A stretch of 19,170 nucleotides of DNA from Bacteroidales bacterium UBA3709. GTDB taxonomy: Bacteria; Bacteroidota; Bacteroidia; Bacteroidales; UBA932. The notes under the pieces were generated by a model that was not told where the DNA came from, did not search any database, and saw nothing but the letters and a program-made list of their open reading frames with translations. A program made the position numbers and the translations under genes. This document shows, piece by piece, positions 1-6,709 of the stretch; within the stretch, counting starts at the first letter, position 1, and each line of letters opens with the position of its first letter. Location: NCBI GenBank assembly GCA_002372015.1, contig DFIA01000051.1:1-19170 (forward strand), given 5' to 3'.

Positions 1-2418
1 TGCTGGGTACCAGGTACAGACCATGCCTCAATAGCTACGGAAACAAAGGTGGTGGCGCGCCTTAAAGAGCGTGGGATAGAAAAGACTGCCCTTACCCGAG
101 AGCAGTTTCTTGAAGAAGCATGGAAGTGGAAGGAAGAACACGGGGGTATTATATTGGAGCAGTTGAAGAAGTTAGGTGCCTCTTGCGATTGGGATCGTAC
201 TCGCTTTACCATGGACCCCGAATTAAGCAAAGCGGTGATAAATACATTTGTGTATTTTTATAACAAAGGCTTAATATATAGGGGCGTTAGAATGGTGAAC
301 TGGGATCCTGTAGGAAAGACGGCTGTGAGCGATGAAGAAGTTATACACAAAGAAACCAAAAGCCATCTGTATTATCTGCGCTACTTTATCAGCGATTGCG
401 GCAAACCATCTAAGGATTATATTGTTATAGCAACAACCCGTCCGGAAACCATAATGGCAGATGCTGCCGTGTGTATAAATCCGAACGATGAACGATATCA
501 TCATCTGAAAGGGAAAAAAATTCTGATACCACTGATAAATAAAGAAATCAGCATCATAGAAGACGATTATGTTACTATGGATTTTGGTACCGGATGCCTT
601 AAAGTTACTCCGGCTCACGATATAAATGATTACGAAATAGGATTGAGGCACCACTTGCCGGTACTTGATATAATAGACGATAGCGGCTGCCTGAACGAAA
701 AGGCACAGATTCTTGTAGGCATGGAGAGATTTCAGGCCAGAAAGAAGATTGTTAAAATGCTGGAAGAAGCCGGGCATATAGAGAAAATAGAAGATTATAT
801 ATCGCCAGTGGGTCATTCAGAAAGAACAGATGCTGTTATAGAACCTAAATTGAGCTTGCAGTGGTTTTTAAAAATGGAAGACCTTGCCAAGAGAGCCCTT
901 GAGAGCGTAGAGGCGGGCAGGGTTAAATTGATACCCGATAGGTTCAGCAACACATATAAGCATTGGATGGAAACGGTAAGAGATTGGTGTATATCGCGCC
1001 AGCTCTGGTGGGGACAGCAGATACCGGCCTATTATACTCCCGATGGTCAATGCTTTGTAGCGGCCACAAAAGAAGCTGCCTTTGAACTGGCTAAACCGCA
1101 GTATCCAAGTCTGAAAAAGGAAGACTTGCGGCAAGATGAAGATGTACTTGATACCTGGTTTTCTTCGTGGCTGTGGCCTATATCTGTATTCGATCCTAAG
1201 AAGCCTGGTTTTCCTGATAAAGCTCCAAACACCGAACTAACTTATTATTATCCTACTAACGATTTGGTAACAGCACCGGATATACTTTTCTTCTGGGTAG
1301 CCAGAATGATTATGGCCGGAAATGAGTTTTTGGGTAAAGAACCTTTTTCCAATGTATATCTTACCGGTATCGTGAGAGATAAGTTAGGCAGAAAAATGTC
1401 TAAGACATTAGGGAATTCTCCAGATCCTTTATTACTGATTAAACAGTATGGTGCAGATGCCGTGAGAATTGGTATGCTTTTGTGCTCATCTGCCGGTAAT
1501 GATATTTTCTTTGATGAATCGCAGGTTGAGCAAGGAAGGAATTTTTGTAATAAAATATGGAATGCCTTTAGGCTAATAAAGGGCTGGGAAGTAGATATAG
1601 AAGCAAAACCAGCAGAAGCGGCTTCAAAAGCAGTGGAATGGTTTGATAATCTTGTAAATAAATCTATTGAGGTTATAGAAGACCATTATTCAAAATTCAG
1701 GATATCAGACGCAACCATGACAATCTATAAACTGTTCTGGGACGACTTTTGTGCTTGGTACTTAGAAGCTGTGAAGCCTTCTTTCGGGCAGAAGATAGAT
1801 AAGGCTACTTATGACAAGACTATAGGATATTTTGATACTCTGTTGAAGCTGTTACATCCGCTGATGCCTTTTATAACAGAGGAACTATGGCATAATATAG
1901 CCGAAAGAAAAGAGGGAGCCACTATTATGTTAGAAAAGATGCCGGTGGCTGCACAATTTACCAGCACTGTATTATCAGATTTTGAAATAGTAAGAGGTTG
2001 TGTTACTGCTATCCGAAATATACGACAGAGTAGGCAAATTTCTCCTAAGCAAACACTTGAACTTCTTGTGAGGGAGCCTTTTGAAACTAAATTTGGTGCT
2101 CTCATCGCAAAGTTGGCTAACATTTCAAAGTTTACTTCGGTAGGTAAGTTCGATTCGAACACAACAGGTGTGAGCTTTATAGTAGGTGCCACAGAGTTCT
2201 TTGTGCCTATAGCAGTAGATACACAGGCAGAAATAGCAAAGATTACAGCCGAAATAGAGCGGTATAACAGCTTTTTGGCCTCAGTAAGAAAGAAACTCTC
2301 TAACGAGAAATTTGTTTCCAGTGCTCCTAAAGCAGTTGTAGATCTGGAAAGAAAGAAAGAAAGTGATGCTACAGAAAAGTTAAAGACGCTGAATGAACTC
2401 CTTCAAAGGATTAAATAA
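1..2418 (+). CDS. valS: Valyl-tRNA synthetase, 5'-truncated by window edge
   Basis: Class I aminoacyl-tRNA synthetase that charges tRNA-Val in the cytosol and hydrolyses mischarged Thr-tRNA. The frame is open from base 1, so the gene enters from the left; 805 residues are visible. The first codons read CWVPGTDHASIATE, the conserved ValRS block shortly after the HIGH motif, so roughly 60-70 N-terminal residues, including HIGH, are missing. Seen: the CP1 editing domain (ATTRPETIMADAA at about 425-465, then FGTGCLKVTPAHD), the second catalytic motif as KMSKT (1393-1407), the DWCISRQLWWGQ block, an anticodon-binding helical domain, and the C-terminal charged coiled coil typical of ValRS (about 2215-2415). 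The ATG at 49 is internal and is not the start. The 3' end overlaps the ATPase gene by 26 nt, suggesting co-transcription and translational coupling. Confidence 0.97.
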   Translation, partial: CWVPGTDHASIATETKVVARLKERGIEKTALTREQFLEEAWKWKEEHGGIILEQLKKLGASCDWDRTRFTMDPELSKAVINTFVYFYNKGLIYRGVRMVNWDPVGKTAVSDEEVIHKETKSHLYYLRYFISDCGKPSKDYIVIATTRPETIMADAAVCINPNDERYHHLKGKKILIPLINKEISIIEDDYVTMDFGTGCLKVTPAHDINDYEIGLRHHLPVLDIIDDSGCLNEKAQILVGMERFQARKKIVKMLEEAGHIEKIEDYISPVGHSERTDAVIEPKLSLQWFLKMEDLAKRALESVEAGRVKLIPDRFSNTYKHWMETVRDWCISRQLWWGQQIPAYYTPDGQCFVAATKEAAFELAKPQYPSLKKEDLRQDEDVLDTWFSSWLWPISVFDPKKPGFPDKAPNTELTYYYPTNDLVTAPDILFFWVARMIMAGNEFLGKEPFSNVYLTGIVRDKLGRKMSKTLGNSPDPLLLIKQYGADAVRIGMLLCSSAGNDIFFDESQVEQGRNFCNKIWNAFRLIKGWEVDIEAKPAEAASKAVEWFDNLVNKSIEVIEDHYSKFRISDATMTIYKLFWDDFCAWYLEAVKPSFGQKIDKATYDKTIGYFDTLLKLLHPLMPFITEELWHNIAERKEGATIMLEKMPVAAQFTSTVLSDFEIVRGCVTAIRNIRQSRQISPKQTLELLVREPFETKFGALIAKLANISKFTSVGKFDSNTTGVSFIVGATEFFVPIAVDTQAEIAKITAEIERYNSFLASVRKKLSNEKFVSSAPKAVVDLERKKESDATEKLKTLNELLQRIK

Positions 2419-4972
2419 CAACCAAGTAGAAGAAAGTCGCCGACAATTCGGTGCCAACACCTTAACTCCCCCAAAGAGAGAGAGCTGGTGGATTTTACTA
2501 CTAAGTAAATTCAAAGATCCGCTAATAATAGTATTGAGCATAGCGGCCCTAATTTCTATCGTAATCTCATTGTCTTTTGGCAGAGGCTCATTATTAGAAA
2601 GTTCGGGCATAATTTTAGCAATAATACTTGCCACACTTGTTTCTTTCATTAACGAGTGGAAAGCCGGTAAAGAATTTGATATCCTTAACAAAATTAACGA
2701 CGAATCTCTTGTTAAAGTTATAAGGACGGATGATGCAGGAAGTTCTAAAGTTACGCAGGTATCAAAGTCTGATATTGTAGTTGGAGACTATGTCATACTT
2801 CAGATAGGTGATGAAGTGCCTGCAGACGGAAAAGTTGTAGAAGCGGTTGATTTGAAGATAGATGAATCGAGCTTGAATGGCGAATCTAAGCCTTCATCAA
2901 AAACTGCAACGCATGTAGAGACATATTCCACCGCTTATTCTCCTAACAAACTTTTCAGGGGCACAACAGTGAGTTTAGGAGAAGGTGTTATGTGCGTAGA
3001 AGCTGTGGGAGATGCTACAGAAATAGGCAAAACGGCGCGTAGTGCAAGCGAGGTTACGGGTGTGGTAACTCCTTTATCCAAACAGCTTGGTAAACTTGGG
3101 GCAAACATTGGTAAGATAGGTGTGAGCGTTTCTATATTAGTGTTTATAGCGTTGTTCATTTACGAATGGCATCATGGCGGCATATCACTTTCTACTCAAG
3201 AAGGGCTGAGCCACATTATCACTATGTTTATGTTTGCGGTTACGCTCATAGTGATGGCCGTACCCGAGGGTTTACCTATGAGTATATCTTTGGCTCTGGC
3301 ATATAGCATGCGCAAGATGACTTCGCAGAACACCCTTGTCAGAAAGATGCATGCTTGTGAAACAATGGGGGCGGCTACAGTTATTTGTACAGACAAAACC
3401 GGTACACTCACCCAAAACAAGATGAAGGTGGCATATTGCACATTCGCTAAGGCCGATGAATTTGCAAATGCTGCCAGTCTTAATTCTACTGCATATTTAG
3501 AAGGCACTAATGTAATAGGCAACCATACCGAAGGAGCACTGCTGCTCCATCTGAGAGACCTTGGATATACATATACTGATATCAGGCAGGCCTATACAGT
3601 ATTAGAGAGAATACCGTTCTCATCTTCTCTAAAATATATGGCAACGGCCGTGGCCGGAGGTGAGGGTAAAGCAATTTATGTAAAAGGCTCGCCTGAAACA
3701 ATTTTAACCTTCTGTACTTTGCCTTCTGAGCAAGTTACTGAACAACTGAAGCAGATTTCTGCTTATCAGCAAAGAGGTATGCGTTGCATTGCTTTTTGTC
3801 ATAGAGTATTCAACACTTATGAAGGCAGCCTTTCCGACAATTTGTCTGCCATGCAGTATGATGGTTTTGTGGCAATTGAAGACCCTGTGAGAGAAGATGT
3901 ACCCGCTGCTATAAAGAAGTGTGAGGAAGCCGGCATCGCCATAAAAATCATAACAGGCGATAATACATTAACAGCCATAGAAATAGCACGTCAGTCCACC
4001 CTATGGAAAGAGTCAGATACTATAGAAAAGAACTCTATTACCGGACCGGAATTTTCTGCCATGTCTGACGAACAGCTCCTAAGCAGGATTCCTGATATCA
4101 AAGTTATGTCCAGAGCCAAGCCAGAAGATAAGATGCGCTTGGTTAAGCTATTGGAGCAGATGGGAGAAGTGGTGGCCGTTACGGGCGATGGTACAAACGA
4201 TGCCCCGGCCTTGAATTATGCTAATGTAGGTTTAAGTATGGGTAGCGGAACATCCGTGGCTAAAGAAAGCTCCGATATAATCATACTTGACGATTCTTTT
4301 TCTACAGTGGTTTCTGCCGTAGAATGGGGTAGAAGTATTTACCGTAATATTCAGCGATTTATATATTTTCAACTCTCGGTTAATGTTGCCGCTTTACTTA
4401 CCGCAATAGCCGGCCCTCTGTTGCTGAAGGAAGAATATCCTCTTACAATAATCCAGATACTATGGATTAACCTTATAATGGATACACTGGCCGCTATAGC
4501 CTTGGCCTCTGAACCTAAAGATCCGAAAGTGATGAAAGATGCTCCGCGAGCTATCGGAGATTCCATCATTACTCGGGATATGGGAATCAAGATATTAGTA
4601 ACCGGAGTGGGGATGTTTCTTGCTGCTCTTCTCTATATGTTTATAGACCGCCATTCCCCCGGCAGCCCCGGCTATTCTAAATTTCTGTGTATCTTCTTTA
4701 CAGGCTTTGTTATGATGCAAATGTGGAATTTGCTGAATGCAAGGGTAATGGGTACGGATAGGTGGTTCTTCTCCAGAATCTTCTCCAATAGGAACTTTAT
4801 AGTAGTATTCTTGCTAATATTCTTATTACAGGTTCTCATTGTAGAAATTATGCCGGGTGAGCTTTTTAGAACAGTACAACTGGATTTTCTCGTATGGCTG
4901 AAAATTATTCTGCTAACCTCCTTTGTTCTCATTCTTGGACAAGCCTTGAGATTATTGAAAAAACATAAATAA
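2393..4972 (+). CDS. P-type calcium-transporting ATPase (type IIB, PMCA-like)
   Basis: Inner-membrane cation pump that probably exports Ca2+ at the cost of ATP. Seen in 859 residues: an N-terminal cation-ATPase domain (ESRRQFGANTLTPP); membrane segments M1/M2; the actuator motif NGES (162-165, replacing TGES); M4 PEGLP, typical of Ca2+ pumps; the phosphorylated Asp in DKTGTLT (D334); the hinge GDGTNDAPAL (from 598); and M6 NLIMDTLAAIALASEP, which resembles plasma-membrane Ca2+ pumps with one Ca2+ site. The ATG inside the valS 3' end is chosen because the family's N-terminal motif begins within 15 residues of it. The tail ends ALRLLKKHK, and its stop codon lies in DNA identical to the tatA leader (4969-5053). 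A reading frame extended through NQNPIE may be ancestral (inference). Ca2+ specificity is from family resemblance only. Confidence 0.93.
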   Translation: MNSFKGLNNNQVEESRRQFGANTLTPPKRESWWILLLSKFKDPLIIVLSIAALISIVISLSFGRGSLLESSGIILAIILATLVSFINEWKAGKEFDILNKINDESLVKVIRTDDAGSSKVTQVSKSDIVVGDYVILQIGDEVPADGKVVEAVDLKIDESSLNGESKPSSKTATHVETYSTAYSPNKLFRGTTVSLGEGVMCVEAVGDATEIGKTARSASEVTGVVTPLSKQLGKLGANIGKIGVSVSILVFIALFIYEWHHGGISLSTQEGLSHIITMFMFAVTLIVMAVPEGLPMSISLALAYSMRKMTSQNTLVRKMHACETMGAATVICTDKTGTLTQNKMKVAYCTFAKADEFANAASLNSTAYLEGTNVIGNHTEGALLLHLRDLGYTYTDIRQAYTVLERIPFSSSLKYMATAVAGGEGKAIYVKGSPETILTFCTLPSEQVTEQLKQISAYQQRGMRCIAFCHRVFNTYEGSLSDNLSAMQYDGFVAIEDPVREDVPAAIKKCEEAGIAIKIITGDNTLTAIEIARQSTLWKESDTIEKNSITGPEFSAMSDEQLLSRIPDIKVMSRAKPEDKMRLVKLLEQMGEVVAVTGDGTNDAPALNYANVGLSMGSGTSVAKESSDIIILDDSFSTVVSAVEWGRSIYRNIQRFIYFQLSVNVAALLTAIAGPLLLKEEYPLTIIQILWINLIMDTLAAIALASEPKDPKVMKDAPRAIGDSIITRDMGIKILVTGVGMFLAALLYMFIDRHSPGSPGYSKFLCIFFTGFVMMQMWNLLNARVMGTDRWFFSRIFSNRNFIVVFLLIFLLQVLIVEIMPGELFRTVQLDFLVWLKIILLTSFVLILGQALRLLKKHK
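4943..4968 (+). repeat. 26-bp direct repeat R1, copy a (end of ATPase gene)
   Basis: Identical over 26 bp to 5082-5107. It encodes ALRLLKKH plus the first two bases of the next codon, in the ATPase frame. The second copy is read in the same codon phase by the small ORF. It directly abuts repeat R2 copy a, which begins at 4969. Confidence 0.95.
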
Positions 4973-5053
4973 TACAATGAAAACTCTTCTTTTATTCGGT
5001 TCTCTTGGATGGGGTGAGATTCTAATAATTCTTCTAATTATCCTCTTGCTGTT
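4969..5053 (+). repeat. 85-bp direct repeat R2, copy a (duplicate of tatA start)
   Basis: Perfect 85-bp match to 5599-5683, offset 630 bp. It contains the 8 nt before the tatA ATG and the first 25-26 codons of tatA. It supplies the TAA (4970-4972) that ends the ATPase gene and the ATG (4977) of the small hybrid ORF. The match ends exactly where TatA has its FGG hinge: T in tatA, G here. Confidence 0.96.
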
Positions 5054-5129
5054 GTCCTTACCTCTCATATTTGTTATACTTGCCTTGAGATTATTGAAAA
5101 AACATAAGAACCAAAATCCTATAGAGTAA
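4977..5129 (+). CDS. Hybrid 50-residue membrane micro-protein (TatA head, ATPase tail)
   Basis: Small ORF not matching any family I know. Residues 1-25 (MKTLLLFGSLGWGEILIILL, then IILLL) equal the TatA signal/transmembrane segment at both DNA and protein level. Residues 26-35 are a unique hydrophobic stretch, with 28 bp of unique DNA. Residues 36-43 (ALRLLKKH) repeat the ATPase C-terminus from identical DNA; the ORF continues KNQNPIE. Predicted: one long membrane helix (about 14-39) followed by a basic, probably cytoplasmic tail. The TatA FGG hinge and amphipathic helix are absent, so it should not work as TatA itself. The stop overlaps the thioesterase start as TAATG, which suggests coupled translation. 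It starts 4 nt after the ATPase stop, with the same leader bases as tatA. Expression is plausible but unproven; it could be a duplication by-product. Confidence 0.6.
   Translation: MKTLLLFGSLGWGEILIILLIILLLLSLPLIFVILALRLLKKHKNQNPIE
5082..5107 (+). repeat. 26-bp direct repeat R1, copy b (within small ORF)
   Basis: Identical to 4943-4968. It is followed by gaaccaaaatcctatagagt and the TAATG junction with the thioesterase gene. The distance between the two copies (139 bp) equals the length of the apparent insertion. Confidence 0.95.
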
Positions 5130-5536
5130 TGTATATATCTGAATATAAACTGGATGTCAGATACTATGAAACAGATACCATGGGCATAGTACATCACTCA
5201 AACTATGTTCGTTTCTTTGAGTGCGGCAGAAATGCCATGATGAAAGAGTTAGGAATACCCATAGAATATATGGAAACGCAACATATAATGTTGCCAGTGG
5301 TGAGTTTGGATATACATTATAAACATCCATCAAAAATGGGTGATACTCTAACCATTATCACAGCAGTAGAAAAAATGCCGCAGGCAAAGGTTACCATGAG
5401 TCAGAAAATTGTTAATCAGCACGGAACATTGGTTTGCTATGGAACGGTAGTAGTATGTTTTATCGATTCAGAAACCAGACTTCCTGTGAGAGCACCAAAG
5501 TTTTTTCATGATAAAATAGCCCCTTACTTTCCCTAA
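5129..5536 (+). CDS. Acyl-CoA thioesterase, YbgC/4HBT hotdog family
   Basis: Cytoplasmic hotdog-fold hydrolase, probably acting on short- or medium-chain acyl-CoA or acyl-ACP thioesters. 135 residues is normal for the family. The signature near the N-terminus is YETDTMGIVHHSNYVRFFE: D16 is the expected catalytic Asp of the 4HBT motif, followed by the conserved HHSNY and, on the central helix, E31/R34. A central LDIHYKHPSKMGDTL strand pair follows. The ATG overlaps the stop of the preceding small ORF (TAATG), so it is likely translated by coupling. It sits between the hybrid micro-gene and tatA. YbgC proteins elsewhere go with Tol-Pal; no tol or pal gene is seen here, so the exact substrate is open. 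Confidence 0.9.
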   Translation: MYISEYKLDVRYYETDTMGIVHHSNYVRFFECGRNAMMKELGIPIEYMETQHIMLPVVSLDIHYKHPSKMGDTLTIITAVEKMPQAKVTMSQKIVNQHGTLVCYGTVVVCFIDSETRLPVRAPKFFHDKIAPYFP

Positions 5537-5565
5537 GCGAATGCTCATGTTTTGAGGAAAAAGGT

Positions 5566-5573
5566 TAAATTTG
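5566..5573 (+). promoter_or_regulatory. Candidate -7 box upstream of tatA
   Basis: TAAATTTG matches the Bacteroidota -7 consensus TAnnTTTG exactly. It lies 30 nt after the thioesterase stop and 33 nt before the tatA ATG. A TTTG occurs at 5551-5554, but its spacing of 11 nt is shorter than the roughly 20 nt expected for a -33 element. This may be an internal promoter for tatAC; the tatA-derived repeat at 4969 does not include it. Confidence 0.4.
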
Positions 5574-5598
5574 CACAACGGAGGAAACAACAAAAACT

Positions 5599-5683
5599 AT
5601 AATACAATGAAAACTCTTCTTTTATTCGGTTCTCTTGGATGGGGTGAGATTCTAATAATTCTTCTAATTATCCTCTTGCTGTT
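5599..5683 (+). repeat. 85-bp direct repeat R2, copy b (start of tatA)
   Basis: Source-like copy, because it continues into a complete TatA with the hinge and amphipathic helix. Identical to 4969-5053, with no mismatch even at synonymous sites. The two copies flank the small ORF and the thioesterase gene as 630-bp-spaced direct repeats. Confidence 0.96.
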
Positions 5684-5831
5684 TGGCGGAAGGAAGATTC
5701 CGGAACTCATGAGAGGCATCGGCAAAGGAATCAAGAGCTTTAAGGAGGGAGTCAAGGGCGTTGAGAACGACCTTAAAGACGAAGAACTTAACAACACCGT
5801 TAAGAATATCAAGAAAGATATAGAAAATTAA
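5607..5831 (+). CDS. tatA: Sec-independent protein translocase TatA
   Basis: Pore-forming or membrane-thinning component of the twin-arginine translocase in the inner membrane, which exports folded proteins. 74 residues: a short N-terminus (GSLGWGE), one transmembrane helix (about 13-25), the hinge FGGRKIPELMRGIGKGIKSF with the amphipathic helix, then an acidic, lysine-rich tail (VENDLKDEELNNTVKNIKKD). The ATG at 5607 is chosen over an upstream in-frame TTG at 5571 because it places the helix as in other TatA proteins and the TTG overlaps the candidate -7 box. tatC follows after 26 nt. No TatB is seen, which is usual for Bacteroidota, so TatA probably covers both roles. Confidence 0.95.
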   Translation: MKTLLLFGSLGWGEILIILLIILLLFGGRKIPELMRGIGKGIKSFKEGVKGVENDLKDEELNNTVKNIKKDIEN

Positions 5832-5857
5832 ATCTTCTTCCCTTGAGCGAGAAGAGC

Positions 5858-6628
5858 ATGACATTCTGGGAGCATTTGGATGAGCTGAGGAAAGTTCTGT
5901 TCCGTTCGGCCATTGTTCTTGTGGCAGTAGCACTCGCCCTTTTCTTGTTCAAGGATTTTATGTTTTCCATAGTATTTGCTCCTTCCGATGGCAACTTTGT
6001 GCTATACAGATTTGCCGATTATCTGTTGGGGCTTATGGGTAGGCCTGCACTTGAACCGTTCAAATTGAGCCTGATAAACATAGACTTGCCCGCACAGTTT
6101 TTTATTCATATCAGCACCTCTTTTTATTTTGCCTTGGTACTGTGTACTCCTTTTATACTCTACCAGTTGTGGACATTTGTAAGCCCTGCATTATACCCGC
6201 GTGAAAGGAGGGCGGCAGTAAAGGCTTTTGCACTGGCAGCCTTTTTCTTCTATGCTGGTGTATTGGTAGGATATTTTCTTCTTTTCCCTCTTACCCTTAG
6301 GTTTTTAGGAACATATCAGGTAATGGAAGAGGTAACCAATCAGATTTCTCTGAAATCATATATATCTACCTTTTTCTCCCTGATACTTATTATGGGGGGG
6401 GTGTTTGAACTTCCGGTAGTTGCTGCGTTGCTATCAAAATTCGGCCTGATATATAGGCATACTCTCCAAAAGTATCGCCGACACGCTTTTGTAGTGTTGC
6501 TGATAATAGCAGCTATAATTACACCTACAGGCGATCCGTTTACCCTTATGGCAGTGGGTCTGCCACTTTATGCTCTTTACGAAGTTAGTATAATTATGTG
6601 CAGGCGCAGGAGGCCGGAAACTGATTAA
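5858..6628 (+). CDS. tatC: Sec-independent protein translocase TatC
   Basis: Multi-spanning inner-membrane receptor for twin-arginine signal peptides; it works with TatA just upstream. 256 residues from the ATG at 5858. It begins MTFWEHLDELRK, the cytoplasmic N-terminal signature of TatC (HLxELR), so the in-frame TTG at 5843 is not needed. About six hydrophobic segments are visible, with the conserved FWTFVSPALYPRER-type loop (here LWTFVSPALYPRERR), FELPVV, and a late IITPTGDPFTLM segment. A run of eight G (6394-6401) lies in codons 179-182 and could slip. The gene ends with a basic CRRRRPETD tail. Confidence 0.95.
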   Translation: MTFWEHLDELRKVLFRSAIVLVAVALALFLFKDFMFSIVFAPSDGNFVLYRFADYLLGLMGRPALEPFKLSLINIDLPAQFFIHISTSFYFALVLCTPFILYQLWTFVSPALYPRERRAAVKAFALAAFFFYAGVLVGYFLLFPLTLRFLGTYQVMEEVTNQISLKSYISTFFSLILIMGGVFELPVVAALLSKFGLIYRHTLQKYRRHAFVVLLIIAAIITPTGDPFTLMAVGLPLYALYEVSIIMCRRRRPETD

Positions 6629-6649
6629 GATTAGGAAGAATAGTGAGCA

Positions 6650-6701
6650 ATGAGTAAAGGATAAGAATAAAGGATAAGAGTAAAGGATAAGAGTAAAGGA
6701 G
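6650..6701 (+). repeat. Four tandem 13-bp repeats in the ABC-F leader
   Basis: Unit aagagtaaaggat, four head-to-tail copies: 6650-6662, 6663-6675, 6676-6688 and 6689-6701, with one mismatch in copies 1, 2 and 4 and none in copy 3. Each copy contains the Shine-Dalgarno-like AAAGGA; the last continues into AAAGGAGGG. Copy 1 also contains a four-codon frame ATG AGT AAA GGA TAA (6650-6664). It fills most of the 81-nt gap between tatC and the ABC-F gene. Confidence 0.9.
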
Positions 6702-6702
6702 G
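6697..6702 (+). promoter_or_regulatory. Strong Shine-Dalgarno site for the ABC-F gene
   Basis: AGGAGG within AAAGGAGGG, 7 nt before the ATG at 6710. This is a textbook spacing, and it is notable because Bacteroidota mRNAs generally lack such sites; I see none as strong before the other genes here. Confidence 0.7.
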
Positions 6703-6709
6703 GTAGATA

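Noticed and set aside
49..51. ATG as the start of valS
   Set aside because: The frame is open from base 1 and the preceding codons encode a conserved ValRS block, so this Met/Val stretch is internal.
271..816. 181-codon antisense ORF inside valS
   Set aside because: It is a shadow of a clear conserved gene, has no family signature, and its frame mirrors the codon pattern of valS.
4952..5197. Minus-strand ORF across the hybrid locus, sharing sequence with another at 5597-5812
   Set aside because: The similarity is only the complement of the R1 and R2 direct repeats; the plus-strand reading explains it.
5551..5573. TTTG plus TAnnTTTG as a complete -33/-7 promoter before tatA
   Set aside because: The 11-nt spacing is too short for a Bacteroidota promoter, so only the -7 box is listed.
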